The position numbers and the translations under genes were made by a program. Of a DNA stretch of 25,514 nt, positions 16,747 through 25,255 are shown one piece after another. The stretch's first letter is position 1; each line of letters begins with the position of its first letter. The DNA comes from Bacteroidales bacterium. Its GTDB lineage: Bacteria; Bacteroidota; Bacteroidia; Bacteroidales; PUMT01. The notes under the pieces are model-generated. The model had not been told where the DNA came from and ran no database searches. It saw nothing but the letters and a program-made list of their open reading frames with translations. Location of the stretch: contig SLOS01000226.1 in NCBI GenBank assembly GCA_007132365.1, positions 1 through 25,514 on the forward strand. Direction: 5' to 3'.

Positions 16747-17241
16747 ATGAAGGACAGGTTACTAAAATTTTTAAACAGTCAGCAGTTATCATCTGCCAGG
16801 TTTGCAGAGATTATAGGCGTCCAACCCTCTGGTATTTCGCATATTTTATCAGGTAGAAACAAACCGGGATTTGATTTTATACAGAAAATACTTACCAGTT
16901 ATCCTTCACTAAATGCTGAATGGCTAATAATGGGAAAGGGTAGCATGCTAAAGAGTGAGAATCTCCAGGGAGATCTTTTTTCCGGGGAATATTACCGAAC
17001 TGAAAGCCAATCAGAGAAAGATAAAGAAATATCCGGGAATCAACTGGAGGGCAAACATACCGGTACCGGAGATAAATCTGATATGGAAGATACATATGTA
17101 AACAAATTGGATGCCGAGGAAGATTACAAAAGTAAATTTAATGTTCCGGACAGCATTACGAATGTGAATAAAGGTAAAATAATTCAAAAAATTGTTATTT
17201 TTTATTCTGATAAAAGTTTTTCTGAATATTTGCCTGAATAA
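16747..17241 (+). CDS. XRE-type helix-turn-helix transcriptional regulator
   Basis: The 164-residue protein has a Cro/CI-type DNA-binding domain at residues about 4-62. The turn is RFAEIIGVQPSGISHILSGR and the following helices carry KPGFDFIQKIL and NAEWLIMGKG. A hydrophilic, low-complexity linker (about 65-140) follows, then a short conserved-looking tail, KIVIFYSDKSFSEYLPE. No peptidase or ligand domain is seen, so it is not a LexA or CI-like self-cleaving repressor. Palindromes of TTACATATGTAA type lie upstream and one lies within the coding region at 17091-17100. Autoregulation is likely but inferred. pyrD follows 78 bases downstream on the same strand. Confidence 0.87.
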   Translation: MKDRLLKFLNSQQLSSARFAEIIGVQPSGISHILSGRNKPGFDFIQKILTSYPSLNAEWLIMGKGSMLKSENLQGDLFSGEYYRTESQSEKDKEISGNQLEGKHTGTGDKSDMEDTYVNKLDAEEDYKSKFNVPDSITNVNKGKIIQKIVIFYSDKSFSEYLPE

Positions 17242-17319
17242 TCTGGTTAGTATTTATCCCTGTGTTATTTTTAATAAAAAATTTCATCTACATTTATACT
17301 GTAATAAAAAGAATTATAA

Positions 17320-18360
17320 ATGTTATACAGGATTATTGTCCGTCCCCTGCTTTTTCTTTTTGAGCCTGAATCAGTCCATAATTTTGTTGTTTTCATGCTT
17401 AAGATTGGATTGTTCTTCCCGGGCATGAGAAATTTGTTGAAATTCTGCTATGGAAACTCTGAAAAAATTCTTGAAAGAGACCTGTTTGGAATTAAATTCA
17501 GGAACCCTGTTGGACTTGCTGCGGGGTTTGATAAAAATGCACGTCATTACAATGATTTATCCTCATTTGGATTCTCATTTATTGAAATTGGTACTGTTAC
17601 ACCATTAGCACAACCAGGAAACCCCAAACCCAGGTCTTTCAGACTACCGCGCGATAAAGCCCTTGTAAACCGGATGGGAATAAACAACCAGGGTGCTGAA
17701 AAAATTGCCAGGAATCTGCGGAAATATAACCCAAAGATAGTTATTGGTGGAAATATTGGAAAAAATACATTGACTCCAAATAACAATGCTATAGATGATT
17801 ATGTCAAATGTTTTAATGTGTTACATGAAGTAGTGGACTATTTTGTGGTTAATGTAAGCTGTCCCAATATCGGTAACATAAAAGAACTTCAGGATACTGA
17901 TACTCTGGTGGAAATACTTAGCGTGCTTCAGGGACTTTCAGCTAATAAACGTGTACCAAAACCGGTCCTTCTAAAAATATCGCCCGATCTTAATTATCAA
18001 CAGCTTGATGAACTGATCGAAATTGCAAAAAAGACCGGGATAGCCGGGTTTGTTGCAACAAACACAACTGTTTTACGCGACAATCTTAAGACATCTGCCA
18101 GAAGATTACGTGATATTGGTAAAGGTGGCCTGAGTGGATTGCCTTTACGAGCCCGGTCCACAGAGGTTATAAGGTATCTTGTGGAGAAATCAGAAGGAAA
18201 AATCCCGGTAATAGGAGTGGGCGGCATAATGAGTGCCCGGGATGCCATTGAAAAGCTTAATGCAGGTGCAAGTCTGGTCCAGTTATATACTGGTTTTATC
18301 TACGAAGGTCCGTCTTTAGTTAAAAAAATCAACAAAGAATTAATCCGCAATAAGCATTGA
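17320..18360 (+). CDS. pyrD: dihydroorotate dehydrogenase (quinone), class 2
   Basis: The enzyme oxidises dihydroorotate to orotate in pyrimidine synthesis, passing electrons to membrane quinone. The 346 residues start with the amphipathic membrane-contact helices typical of class 2 (LFLFEPESVHNFVVFMLKIG). FMN-barrel motifs follow: GLAAGFDKNA, GTVTPLAQPGNPKPRSFRL, NRMGINNQGA, VIGVGGI and YTGFIYEGPSLVKKI. The catalytic-base position, in NVSCPN, is Cys-181. Class 2 enzymes such as E. coli PyrD have Ser there, while class 1 enzymes have Cys. The start ATG at 17320 gives a normal class 2 N terminus. TACATTTA at 17288-17295 could be a weak promoter. Otherwise it is read from the XRE transcript. 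Confidence 0.95.
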   Translation: MLYRIIVRPLLFLFEPESVHNFVVFMLKIGLFFPGMRNLLKFCYGNSEKILERDLFGIKFRNPVGLAAGFDKNARHYNDLSSFGFSFIEIGTVTPLAQPGNPKPRSFRLPRDKALVNRMGINNQGAEKIARNLRKYNPKIVIGGNIGKNTLTPNNNAIDDYVKCFNVLHEVVDYFVVNVSCPNIGNIKELQDTDTLVEILSVLQGLSANKRVPKPVLLKISPDLNYQQLDELIEIAKKTGIAGFVATNTTVLRDNLKTSARRLRDIGKGGLSGLPLRARSTEVIRYLVEKSEGKIPVIGVGGIMSARDAIEKLNAGASLVQLYTGFIYEGPSLVKKINKELIRNKH

Positions 18361-18601
18361 GCTGATAAGCAACTGTATTTTTACTGAGTAAACCAGGCTC
18401 ATAAATGATAATTTTAAAGCCATACAGGCAATTATCTCATTTTCCTCTATAATCTTCCATTTTGTTATATTTTTTCAATGAGAGCGAATTCTGATGCCAT
18501 TTTCCATATGATCTGCATTATGATTGGTTATCTTTTTAATACTTTTTGATAATATAAAATATCTTTATTTAATTTGTCATTCTAATCAAAACTTATTAAG
18601 T

Positions 18602-19348
18602 ATGAAGATGCTTGCAGGAAAGAATGCCCTTGTTACCGGCGGAAGCCGTGGTATTGGAAGGGCTGTTGCCATCACACTTGCAAACCATGGCGCTAATATT
18701 GCTTTTACCGATCTTGTTTATGACGATCAGGCCAAAGCAGTTGAAAAGGAGCTTGCCGGCCTGGGTGTCAAGGCCAGGGGATATGCCTCCAATGCCGCAA
18801 AATATGATGAAACCGAGAAAACAGTAGATGAAGTGGCCACTGAATTTGGTACCATTGATATACTTGTCAACAATGCAGGAATAACAAAGGATACATTGCT
18901 AATGAGAATGACAGAAGAACAATGGGATGATGTAATTAATGTAAACCTTAAATCAGTTTTCAATTTCACCAAAACTGTCCAGAAATACATGCTTAAACAA
19001 CGTTCGGGCTCAATAATAAATATGAGTTCGGTGGTAGGGTTGAGTGGCAATGCAGGCCAGTCCAATTATGCTGCCTCCAAAGCCGGTATCCTGGGTTTTA
19101 CAAAATCTGTTGCCAGGGAGGTCGGTTCCAGGAATGTACGATGCAATGCCATAGCTCCGGGTTTTATCATAACCGATATGACAGCAGCCCTGCCCGACGA
19201 TATCCGCGAACAATGGATTGCCGGGATACCTCTTAAAAGGGGTGGAACTCCTGAAGATGTTGCCAATATTGCCCTTTTTCTTGCTTCTGATCTTTCATCT
19301 TATGTCAGCGGACAGGTTATCAGTGTATGCGGCGGTATGAAGACCTGA
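18602..19348 (+). CDS. fabG: 3-oxoacyl-[acyl-carrier-protein] reductase
   Basis: The 248-residue short-chain dehydrogenase reduces 3-oxoacyl-ACP with NADPH in fatty-acid elongation. Motifs seen: the cofactor loop TGGSRGIG (12-19), NNAG near residue 91, Asn-115 in NVNLKSVF, Ser-143 in NMSSVVG, and Tyr-156/Lys-160 in NYAASKAG. Length and the C-terminal VSGQVISVCGGM are as in FabG. The start at 18602 is chosen because earlier in-frame codons encode a hydrophobic run without family counterparts. ATG 18608 is also possible. A near-consensus TATCTTTA at 18560-18567 could be its promoter. No other fab genes are adjacent, so another short-chain reductase role cannot be excluded. Confidence 0.9.
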   Translation: MKMLAGKNALVTGGSRGIGRAVAITLANHGANIAFTDLVYDDQAKAVEKELAGLGVKARGYASNAAKYDETEKTVDEVATEFGTIDILVNNAGITKDTLLMRMTEEQWDDVINVNLKSVFNFTKTVQKYMLKQRSGSIINMSSVVGLSGNAGQSNYAASKAGILGFTKSVAREVGSRNVRCNAIAPGFIITDMTAALPDDIREQWIAGIPLKRGGTPEDVANIALFLASDLSSYVSGQVISVCGGMKT

Positions 19349-19480
19349 TCCTGTGAAGCTGCCTTCCGGACAACTGCCTTTGATGTTACAGCTATATGAC
19401 GCACAACCAGGTTATGCCGGTACGTTATGCTGAAAGATTCATATCTGTTAAACCAGGTAAATGCATTTTGTGAGGAATGA

Positions 19481-20644
19481 TTAGTTTTTCTTTCGGTATA
19501 CAGTGTTTCCGGCTATGATCGTATATTGAACATCAAAGGAGGGATCAATAAGTACAATGTCGGCATCCTTTCCGTTTTGAATGCTTCCTTTTCGGTTGCC
19601 GATCCCAAGGATCCGCGCAGGATTGACGGTAACAGTATCAATGGCCTCCTTAAACCCTGCTCCGGTAAAATCAATGAAGTTTCTTACAATATTGAGAAGA
19701 CTCATTGTCGATCCTATCAGGGTACCATCAAGGTACCTGGCCAAACCATCCTTTGATGTATATTGCTTCTTGTTGTAGGTATATGTTCCTTCGGGAAGGC
19801 CCATACCGCTTATACCATCTGTAATGCATGCAATTTCACTTTTGTTTCTAAGTTTCCAGGCCATTCTGACCAGGCTGGGATGAACATGGTGGGAATCGAC
19901 TATCAGCTCAGTGTTTATTCCTGGTTCTTCAAAAATCGCTGCAAGCGGACCCGGCTCACGGTGATGCAGGGGACGCATTGCATTAAAAAGATGGGTGACA
20001 TGATTTATGCCCATACTGAAACCCTTCCTGGTTTCCTCATATCCGGCATCAGAATGCCCGAAAGCAGCTACTATACCCGCGTCTCTTAATCGTCTTATTA
20101 TCCTTTCATTACCCGGGATCTCAGGGGCAACACACATAATTTTCAATGCATCACCGGTTTCGTTCAATATTTCGTCAAGTATTCCGGCGGAGGGGGCTGC
20201 AATGCTTTCAGGGACAATGCCGCCTCTTTTTTCAATGTTGATAAACGGACCTTCAATATATATACCAAGAAGTTCGGCACCCCCAAGGTATTTTCCCGTA
20301 CATTCAGTTGCAGCCTTCAGGTGCTGGTTCTTTCCTCCGGGGTTAACCACCATGGTACTGAGGAAAGAGGTTGTACCGACCTGTGCAAGGGTACGTGAAA
20401 TGTTTGCCAGGGCATTGCCTGTACCGTCCAGGCTGTCAGATCCACCGGCTCCGTGTATATGGATGTCAATAAGGCCTGGAACTGCAATCAATCCGGCAGC
20501 ATTTATAAAATTTTCCGGTTCAGGTATTTCCCCGGAAGCTTTTACCGAAATTATCTTTCCTCCCCTGATCAGAATATCGGTTCCCTTTGTGGCATTAATA
20601 TTGCTGTATAGAATTACGTTTTTTAAAAGGAGGGTGTCAGCCAT
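19481..20644 (-). CDS. nagA: N-acetylglucosamine-6-phosphate deacetylase
   Basis: The 387-residue amidohydrolase removes acetate from N-acetylglucosamine-6-phosphate, supplying the substrate of NagB. Motifs in order: the HIH pair (62-64) in DIHIHGAGGSD, Glu-131 in YIEGPFIN, His-197 in FGHSDAGYEE, His-218 in HVTHLFNAM, the HHVHP segment (252-256), and the catalytic Asp-276 in CITDGISGMG. Length is normal. nagB is on the same strand about 3.2 kb away but separated by plus-strand genes, so the two are not one operon. The gene is divergent from the DUF6340-like lipoprotein gene across 113 bases and converges on fabG across 132 bases. Confidence 0.95.
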   Translation of the reverse strand: MADTLLLKNVILYSNINATKGTDILIRGGKIISVKASGEIPEPENFINAAGLIAVPGLIDIHIHGAGGSDSLDGTGNALANISRTLAQVGTTSFLSTMVVNPGGKNQHLKAATECTGKYLGGAELLGIYIEGPFINIEKRGGIVPESIAAPSAGILDEILNETGDALKIMCVAPEIPGNERIIRRLRDAGIVAAFGHSDAGYEETRKGFSMGINHVTHLFNAMRPLHHREPGPLAAIFEEPGINTELIVDSHHVHPSLVRMAWKLRNKSEIACITDGISGMGLPEGTYTYNKKQYTSKDGLARYLDGTLIGSTMSLLNIVRNFIDFTGAGFKEAIDTVTVNPARILGIGNRKGSIQNGKDADIVLIDPSFDVQYTIIAGNTVYRKKN

Positions 20645-20757
20645 TTTTTTTCAATCTTTGCAATCTTCTGGTTAAAACCTGAAAAATACATAATCTTTAT
20701 TATAATTTTAAACAAAGACTTAACTTGCTTTCTGATAATTAAAAGCTGCATCTCTCT

Positions 20758-21789
20758 ATGTTCAATAAACTGCAATTAATTCTCAGTCCCCTGGTTTTCG
20801 CCTCATGTGTCTCAATGTCAACTTTAAAAATCCAGGTACTTGAACCTGCATCAGTTCCTGTGACACCTGCGCTGGAACGAGCAGTTTTGTTGAACAGGAT
20901 GATACTTGATCATGAAAAAAATTATGAGATTCCTGATACATTATCTCCGGGTTCCGTTATAATAGAGTCATTTAACCGGACAACAACAGAGATATTGTTC
21001 TCACTTGCGGATATTTTGAATGAATCACCCGGAATTGATTATGTGGATGACAGCAAACTACTTGAAATTAAGACTGATGATGTTAATTTTATGCCTGACC
21101 TGCTGGAACCAAATCTTGTCATGTTGATATGTGATTCACTTGAAGCAGATGGAATCATTTCTCTTGAAAGTTATTATGTTGAGTATATCGATGCAATTAC
21201 TGAAAAACAGGGAGTTACCGAGTCCGTTTGGCAAAATTACTATAAGGGTAATACTGAGCTTCAGATTTATGCCTTATGGCGAACCTATATAAAAACGGAT
21301 GGTGGACTGGTTGATGAATATCTCATAAGAGACACCATGGAATGGGTGCATGCTGCCTATACCATCAGTGAGGTAAGGGACAATTTGCCATCAACTGACG
21401 AGATTTTGCTGGAAGGAGCATATTTTACAGCATTAACCTACGCCAGAAGAATATCCCCGCACTGGCTGGAAAATGAGCGCTACTATTATTCAAGAGGAAA
21501 CTACAATCTCAGGGTTGCTTCACATTTCATTGTGAATGATCAGCTGGATAATGCAGAAATGATTTACATGGAGTTGCTGGAAGGAAGAAATAATACAATT
21601 GTTGCTGCTGCCTGTTTTAATCTGGCTTTAATATATGAACTGAGAGGTGATTACAGGCAGGCTCTGGTCTGGGCCAGGAAATCTTACCATGCAAAAAGAA
21701 ATCGCATAACACTTGATTATATTGCTATTCTTGAAGAAAGGCATACAAAATCGGGGGAACTGGACAAACAGCTGGGAATAAAAAAATAA
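20758..21789 (+). CDS. putative lipoprotein, DUF6340-like, with C-terminal TPR-like region
   Basis: The 343-residue protein begins with a short signal sequence and a possible lipobox ending FASC at Cys-17, so it may be anchored in the outer or inner membrane. The early segment KIQVLEPASVPVTPALERAV and the following helices resemble DUF6340 proteins of this phylum. That call is from memory. The C-terminal quarter has TPR-like pairs: DNAEMIYMELLEG, AACFNLALIYELRGDYRQAL and RKSYHAKRN. The family has no known function. The next gene, an M48 protease, starts within 50 bases, so the two are probably co-transcribed. Confidence 0.72.
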   Translation: MFNKLQLILSPLVFASCVSMSTLKIQVLEPASVPVTPALERAVLLNRMILDHEKNYEIPDTLSPGSVIIESFNRTTTEILFSLADILNESPGIDYVDDSKLLEIKTDDVNFMPDLLEPNLVMLICDSLEADGIISLESYYVEYIDAITEKQGVTESVWQNYYKGNTELQIYALWRTYIKTDGGLVDEYLIRDTMEWVHAAYTISEVRDNLPSTDEILLEGAYFTALTYARRISPHWLENERYYYSRGNYNLRVASHFIVNDQLDNAEMIYMELLEGRNNTIVAAACFNLALIYELRGDYRQALVWARKSYHAKRNRITLDYIAILEERHTKSGELDKQLGIKK

Positions 21790-21836
21790 TAAAACTATTT
21801 TTGCAAGTTGGTTTTATTTTTTGTGCACTAATATGC

Positions 21837-23120
21837 ATGATTTTTTTATGGCATTATCATGGGGATTTTATTAATTTAATTCTGCTTATGTTGTTTTATG
21901 TAATAGTTTTTCTTGTAATTACCTCATTTTTATTTGAAGCATTCCTGGAGTATCTTAATTCAAAAATAAGATCGGCAGAGCTTCCAGATGAGCTTACGGG
22001 AATTTATGATGAAGATAAGTATCGTAAATCCATTGAATATGAAAAGGTAAAACAACGTTTTACTCTGTTGAGCGGAATGTTCAGCCTTATTCTTGTCCTT
22101 GCCATGCTTTTTTTGGGAGGGTTTGCTGTAGTTGATGAAATTTCCCGTTATTATTCTTCAAATCCTGTTATCATTGCACTTCTGTTTTTCGGGATAATAA
22201 TGTTTGCAGCCGATATTCTGCATATACCTTTTGATTGGTATGGAACTTTTGTAATAGAAGAAAGGTTCGGTTTTAACAAATCAACCCCTTTTATTTTTTT
22301 CACTGACAAAATCAAGGGGTGGTTGCTGGGCATCATTATCGGTGGCGGGCTTCTGGCCCTGATAACGTGGTTTTACTATCAGACCACCAATTGGTTCTGG
22401 GTTTATGCGCTTTTGCTTGTTTCGGCTTTCATGGTTTTTATGAATTTATTCTATTCCAGCCTCATCGTTCCTTTGTTCAATAAGCAGACCCCTTTAGAAG
22501 ATGGTGAATTACGTGATTCAATATCATCAATGAGCAGGCATGCCGGTTTCCGTCTGGATGATATTTTTGTTATTGACGGCTCAAAACGAAGCACAAAGGC
22601 AAATGCATATTTTGCCGGTCTGGGCAGAAAAAAAAGGATCGTACTGTTTGACACCCTGATCAGTGACCTTTCTGTGTCTGAAATCGTTGGAGTACTGGCT
22701 CATGAAATAGGCCATTATAAAAAGAAACATATTATATCAGGTATGATCGTTTCTGTTATAATAACCGCAATTACCCTTTACCTTCTTTCTGTGATGGTTT
22801 CAAATCCGGAACTTTCATCTGCCCTTGGTGCAAGTCAAGCTTCATTTCATGTGGGCCTGGTTGCCTTTGGTATTTTGTATTCTCCCGTCTCTGCAATTTT
22901 TGGTCTGTTTACCAACTGGTTATCACGAAAGAATGAATTTGAGGCAGATCGGTTTGCGGCAGAACACCATCACCCGGAATATCTTGCAGAGGCATTAAAG
23001 AAACTATCGGTAAAAAACCTGAGCAATTTGCAGCCCCATCCGCTATATGTTTTTGTTCATTATTCTCATCCTCCGTTACTTAAAAGGTTGGACGCATTAA
23101 AAAAGTTGGATCATAAATAG
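21837..23120 (+). CDS. M48 family integral-membrane metalloprotease, Ste24/CAAX-protease type
   Basis: The 427-residue membrane protein has the zinc site HEIGH (289-293) in VLAHEIGHYKKKH, and the downstream ligand glutamate in RKNEFEADRFAAEH. STKANAYFAG upstream matches the Ste24 substrate-groove motif. Five or more hydrophobic segments surround the site. Ste24 cuts prenylated CAAX proteins in eukaryotes. Bacterial members probably clear or process membrane proteins, since no CAAX prenylation is known here. The ATG at 21837 is chosen. A TTG at 21801, 11 bases after the previous stop, would add 12 hydrophobic residues and cannot be excluded. Confidence 0.88.
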   Translation: MIFLWHYHGDFINLILLMLFYVIVFLVITSFLFEAFLEYLNSKIRSAELPDELTGIYDEDKYRKSIEYEKVKQRFTLLSGMFSLILVLAMLFLGGFAVVDEISRYYSSNPVIIALLFFGIIMFAADILHIPFDWYGTFVIEERFGFNKSTPFIFFTDKIKGWLLGIIIGGGLLALITWFYYQTTNWFWVYALLLVSAFMVFMNLFYSSLIVPLFNKQTPLEDGELRDSISSMSRHAGFRLDDIFVIDGSKRSTKANAYFAGLGRKKRIVLFDTLISDLSVSEIVGVLAHEIGHYKKKHIISGMIVSVIITAITLYLLSVMVSNPELSSALGASQASFHVGLVAFGILYSPVSAIFGLFTNWLSRKNEFEADRFAAEHHHPEYLAEALKKLSVKNLSNLQPHPLYVFVHYSHPPLLKRLDALKKLDHK

Positions 23121-23139
23121 AAACCGGCAATTTTTAATA

Positions 23140-23147
23140 TACTTTTG
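23140..23147 (+). promoter_or_regulatory. candidate -7 box for the outer-membrane barrel gene
   Basis: TACTTTTG matches TAnnTTTG, 63-70 bases before the ATG. No clear -33 element is seen. Confidence 0.45.
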
Positions 23148-23209
23148 CTGTTTATAATGGCATATTTTGATTTTTCAATACGAAATTCAATTAATCTAAA
23201 CTTATTGTT

Positions 23210-23833
23210 ATGAAAAGACCTGTGATATTTATACTACTTGCCTTGTTACTGGCAGCAAACGCCAGTTCACAGTTCCGGTTTGGTTTAAGGGGCGGCATTA
23301 ATACAGCATATTTTAAGGCTAAAGATGTCATAACCGATGAAAATGTCCGCATTGCCACACTCAATGATGCCACTGTTGGATTCCACGGAGGAATTATGGC
23401 ACAGGTATCCTTTTTTGGCATGTTTTTTCAGCCTGAGCTGCTGTTGTCGTCGATTGGAAGTGAAGTCAGGGTAAATGATCCGGAACAGAATATTATAGAT
23501 CAGATAAAGGAGCAAAGCTATACCAAGCTCGATTTTCCGTTAATGGTCGGCAAACGATTTGGTCCGCTAAGGGCAGGTATAGGGCCTGTGGGGACAATTA
23601 TGCTAAATACCGATTCTGAACTGGATGAATTAGGCTACAGGGAAAAATTCCGGTCTGCTACATTTGGTTACCAGCTTGGAGCCGGTTTGGATATATTCAA
23701 GCGCTTTGCACTGGATCTGAAATATGAGGGAAATCTCAGCAGACTTGGCAGTGGAATTACCATAAGGGGACAGGAGAGGGAGTTCGATACACGCAGCAGG
23801 CAGTTTATAGTCAGTCTCGGAGTATTTTTCTAA
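23210..23833 (+). CDS. outer-membrane beta-barrel protein, PorT/OMP_b-brl_2 type
   Basis: The 207-residue protein has a signal peptide (about 1-20, ending near NASSQ). Alternating short beta strands follow: FRFGLRGGINTAYF, TVGFHGGIMAQVSFFG, TKLDFPLMVGKRFG, ATFGYQLGAGLDIF and RQFIVSLGVFF. A final aromatic residue is the usual recognition signal for outer-membrane insertion by Bam. The size fits an eight-stranded barrel. Members include PorT of the type IX secretion system, but the similarity is too general to name this one so. It is probably transcribed alone. A strong stem-loop follows. Confidence 0.82.
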   Translation: MKRPVIFILLALLLAANASSQFRFGLRGGINTAYFKAKDVITDENVRIATLNDATVGFHGGIMAQVSFFGMFFQPELLLSSIGSEVRVNDPEQNIIDQIKEQSYTKLDFPLMVGKRFGPLRAGIGPVGTIMLNTDSELDELGYREKFRSATFGYQLGAGLDIFKRFALDLKYEGNLSRLGSGITIRGQEREFDTRSRQFIVSLGVFF

Positions 23834-23872
23834 TCACCACTTTCTGTTAATCAATAAATTCAAAGTCTCCTG

Positions 23873-23910
23873 CTATTATTTGCTGTTATTCTATTAACAG
23901 CAAATAATGG
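23873..23910. terminator. long perfect stem-loop between convergent genes, probable bidirectional terminator
   Basis: ATTATTTGCTGTTA (23875-23888) pairs fully with TAACAGCAAATAAT (23895-23908) around the six-base loop TTCTAT. Two more pairs, one of them G-U, extend the stem to 16. No long T run follows on either strand, so it is not a textbook terminator. Its place between two convergent stop codons suggests a terminator or transcription barrier. Confidence 0.6.
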
Positions 23911-23938
23911 AATGAACAATACAGGATCCATCGGGGCT

Positions 23939-24205
23939 TTATTCTTTGGCCTGCCGGAATCCTTTGGTAAAGTTCCTTATGAAATCGTATATTATATTGG
24001 ATTTATACAAGGACCGGAAGAACGAATAAGAGATAAGTCTGTTACGTACAGTAAAACTCAGATTCTTCATTGAGAAGAAAAAACTTGAAAAAATCCGGGA
24101 AGTGCTGTTTTTAAATTTCTCCTCCTGCAATAGAGCTTTATACCTGAGCCTGTCCTTGGCCCGCCTTATATCATCCAGAGAATTGTATTCACGCTTTTTT
24201 TTCAT
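23939..24205 (-). CDS. small basic protein of unknown function, third gene of the YtxH operon
   Basis: The 88-residue protein is rich in Arg, Lys, Ser and Phe and has no recognised domain. The first 35 residues (KKKREYNSLDDIRRAKDRLR) look like a charged helix. No signal peptide or confident membrane segment is seen. It begins 12 bases after the holin-like gene in the same direction, so it is very likely translated from the same transcript. A role in the same envelope function is inferred from position only. Confidence 0.7.
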   Translation of the reverse strand: MKKKREYNSLDDIRRAKDRLRYKALLQEEKFKNSTSRIFSSFFFSMKNLSFTVRNRLISYSFFRSLYKSNIIYDFIRNFTKGFRQAKE

Positions 24206-24217
24206 CTGCTGATATTC

Positions 24218-24604
24218 TCATTGTTCATATTTCTCCTCCGGCTCCTGCGGTTCGTCATCTTTGTATAATATGGAGGTCAGACTTCTTATTATCGGTCCGG
24301 TTATTATGTTTTTACGGTTGAGAATAAATATCAGGCCGACAATGACATAGAATCCGGCGGTGATCAGAAAACCCATAGCAAGATCCCCTGTCTGCTGTCC
24401 GTACCAGTATGCAAAAGCCAGTGAAACAAACAAAAGGCAGAATGCAATGATAAGCACGATAACTACGGAGCTTAGAAAAAAGGCCCCTGCCAGAGATGTT
24501 TTCTCCAGTAGGGACAATTTCCAAAGCTCGATCCTGGTATTAACATAGGATCTGGCAATCTTAATCATTTCTGCCATATTTCCCGAAAAGGATTGATTAC
24601 CCAT
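24218..24604 (-). CDS. holin-X/DUF1469-like two-segment membrane protein
   Basis: The 128-residue protein has a charged N-terminal helix (AEMIKIARSYVNTRIELWKL), then two membrane segments (about 36-62 and 72-94) with a short turn, then a charged tail ending PEEKYEQ. This layout fits the superfamily called Actinobacterial Holin-X, a name that does not imply lysis. Similar proteins are often next to YtxH genes and are linked with stress or envelope conditions. It lies 5 bases after the YtxH gene. No phage genes are nearby. Confidence 0.78.
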   Translation of the reverse strand: MGNQSFSGNMAEMIKIARSYVNTRIELWKLSLLEKTSLAGAFFLSSVVIVLIIAFCLLFVSLAFAYWYGQQTGDLAMGFLITAGFYVIVGLIFILNRKNIITGPIIRSLTSILYKDDEPQEPEEKYEQ

Positions 24605-24609
24605 TTACC

Positions 24610-24900
24610 CTATTTTTTGGTGACCTTTTCTTTTACTCCCTGTACTTCCTGTTTTGCTTTTTTTTCAAGATCGTCCATCTTTTCCTTTGTCTCTTTCACA
24701 AAACCCGATACAAATTGATTCAGGTCATCGATTTTACTCGCCAGATTCTCTTTCATGTCGTCACTGGCTTTCTGAGCCTGGTTCTTGATTTTCTTCCTGG
24801 TGGCAGTACCTTTGTCGGGTGCAAATAAAACTCCAAACGCTGCTCCTGCAGCAGCACCCGCGACGAAACCTAAAATTGCACTTACTGATGATTTACTCAT
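24610..24900 (-). CDS. YtxH domain protein
   Basis: The 96-residue protein has a Gly/Ala-rich membrane segment (FVAGAAAGAAFGVLFAPDKG, about 12-31) followed by TRKKIKNQAQKA and a long amphipathic Lys/Glu/Asp helix that could form a coiled coil. This is the standard YtxH layout. Bacillus YtxH belongs to the general stress response, and the family is common in Bacteroidota. It opens a tight three-gene operon with the holin-X-like and unknown genes. No convincing TAnnTTTG box lies just upstream on the minus strand. Confidence 0.85.
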   Translation of the reverse strand: MSKSSVSAILGFVAGAAAGAAFGVLFAPDKGTATRKKIKNQAQKASDDMKENLASKIDDLNQFVSGFVKETKEKMDDLEKKAKQEVQGVKEKVTKK

Positions 24901-25255
24901 GACTATTTAAATTTTAAGGTTAATACTGAGTTTATACCAGAACAGTAATTTCTATTTAGGAAAGACTGCTCATTTTTAATGATATATCCTCTAAAATAAT
25001 AAATTTTTCATTAAAAAGCAAATTCCGTTAAAATGGTAGTGTTTTGTTTAACTATTTAACTAACGTTTCAAATTCATTTTTTGTTCAATAAAATTTCATG
25101 CAGAAAGTTACATTATAGACTGTATTAATTACCCCCGGCAGGCTTGATTATAATCGGGTTTAACACTTTTTAACTACTAATTACCAGATGTTCTGTTGAC
25201 TTTAATTGAACAATAAATTATCTTGCATGTTAATTAGTCTAAATAAGCATAATAA
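24901..25255. other. 355-bp AT-rich stretch between the YtxH operon and the repeat array
   Basis: No gene, RNA or mobile element is recognised. The last 30 bases before the first hairpin (25229-25255) share TGTTAA and little more with the segment before the second hairpin, and may be a diverged flank. Confidence 0.5.

Noticed and set aside
21801..21836. TTG start for the M48 protease
   Set aside because: It would add 12 hydrophobic residues without family support. It is kept only as an alternative.
24218..24604. Prophage lysis gene (holin)
   Set aside because: The family name is historical. There are no endolysin, tail or integrase genes, and YtxH linkage is typical of chromosomal loci.
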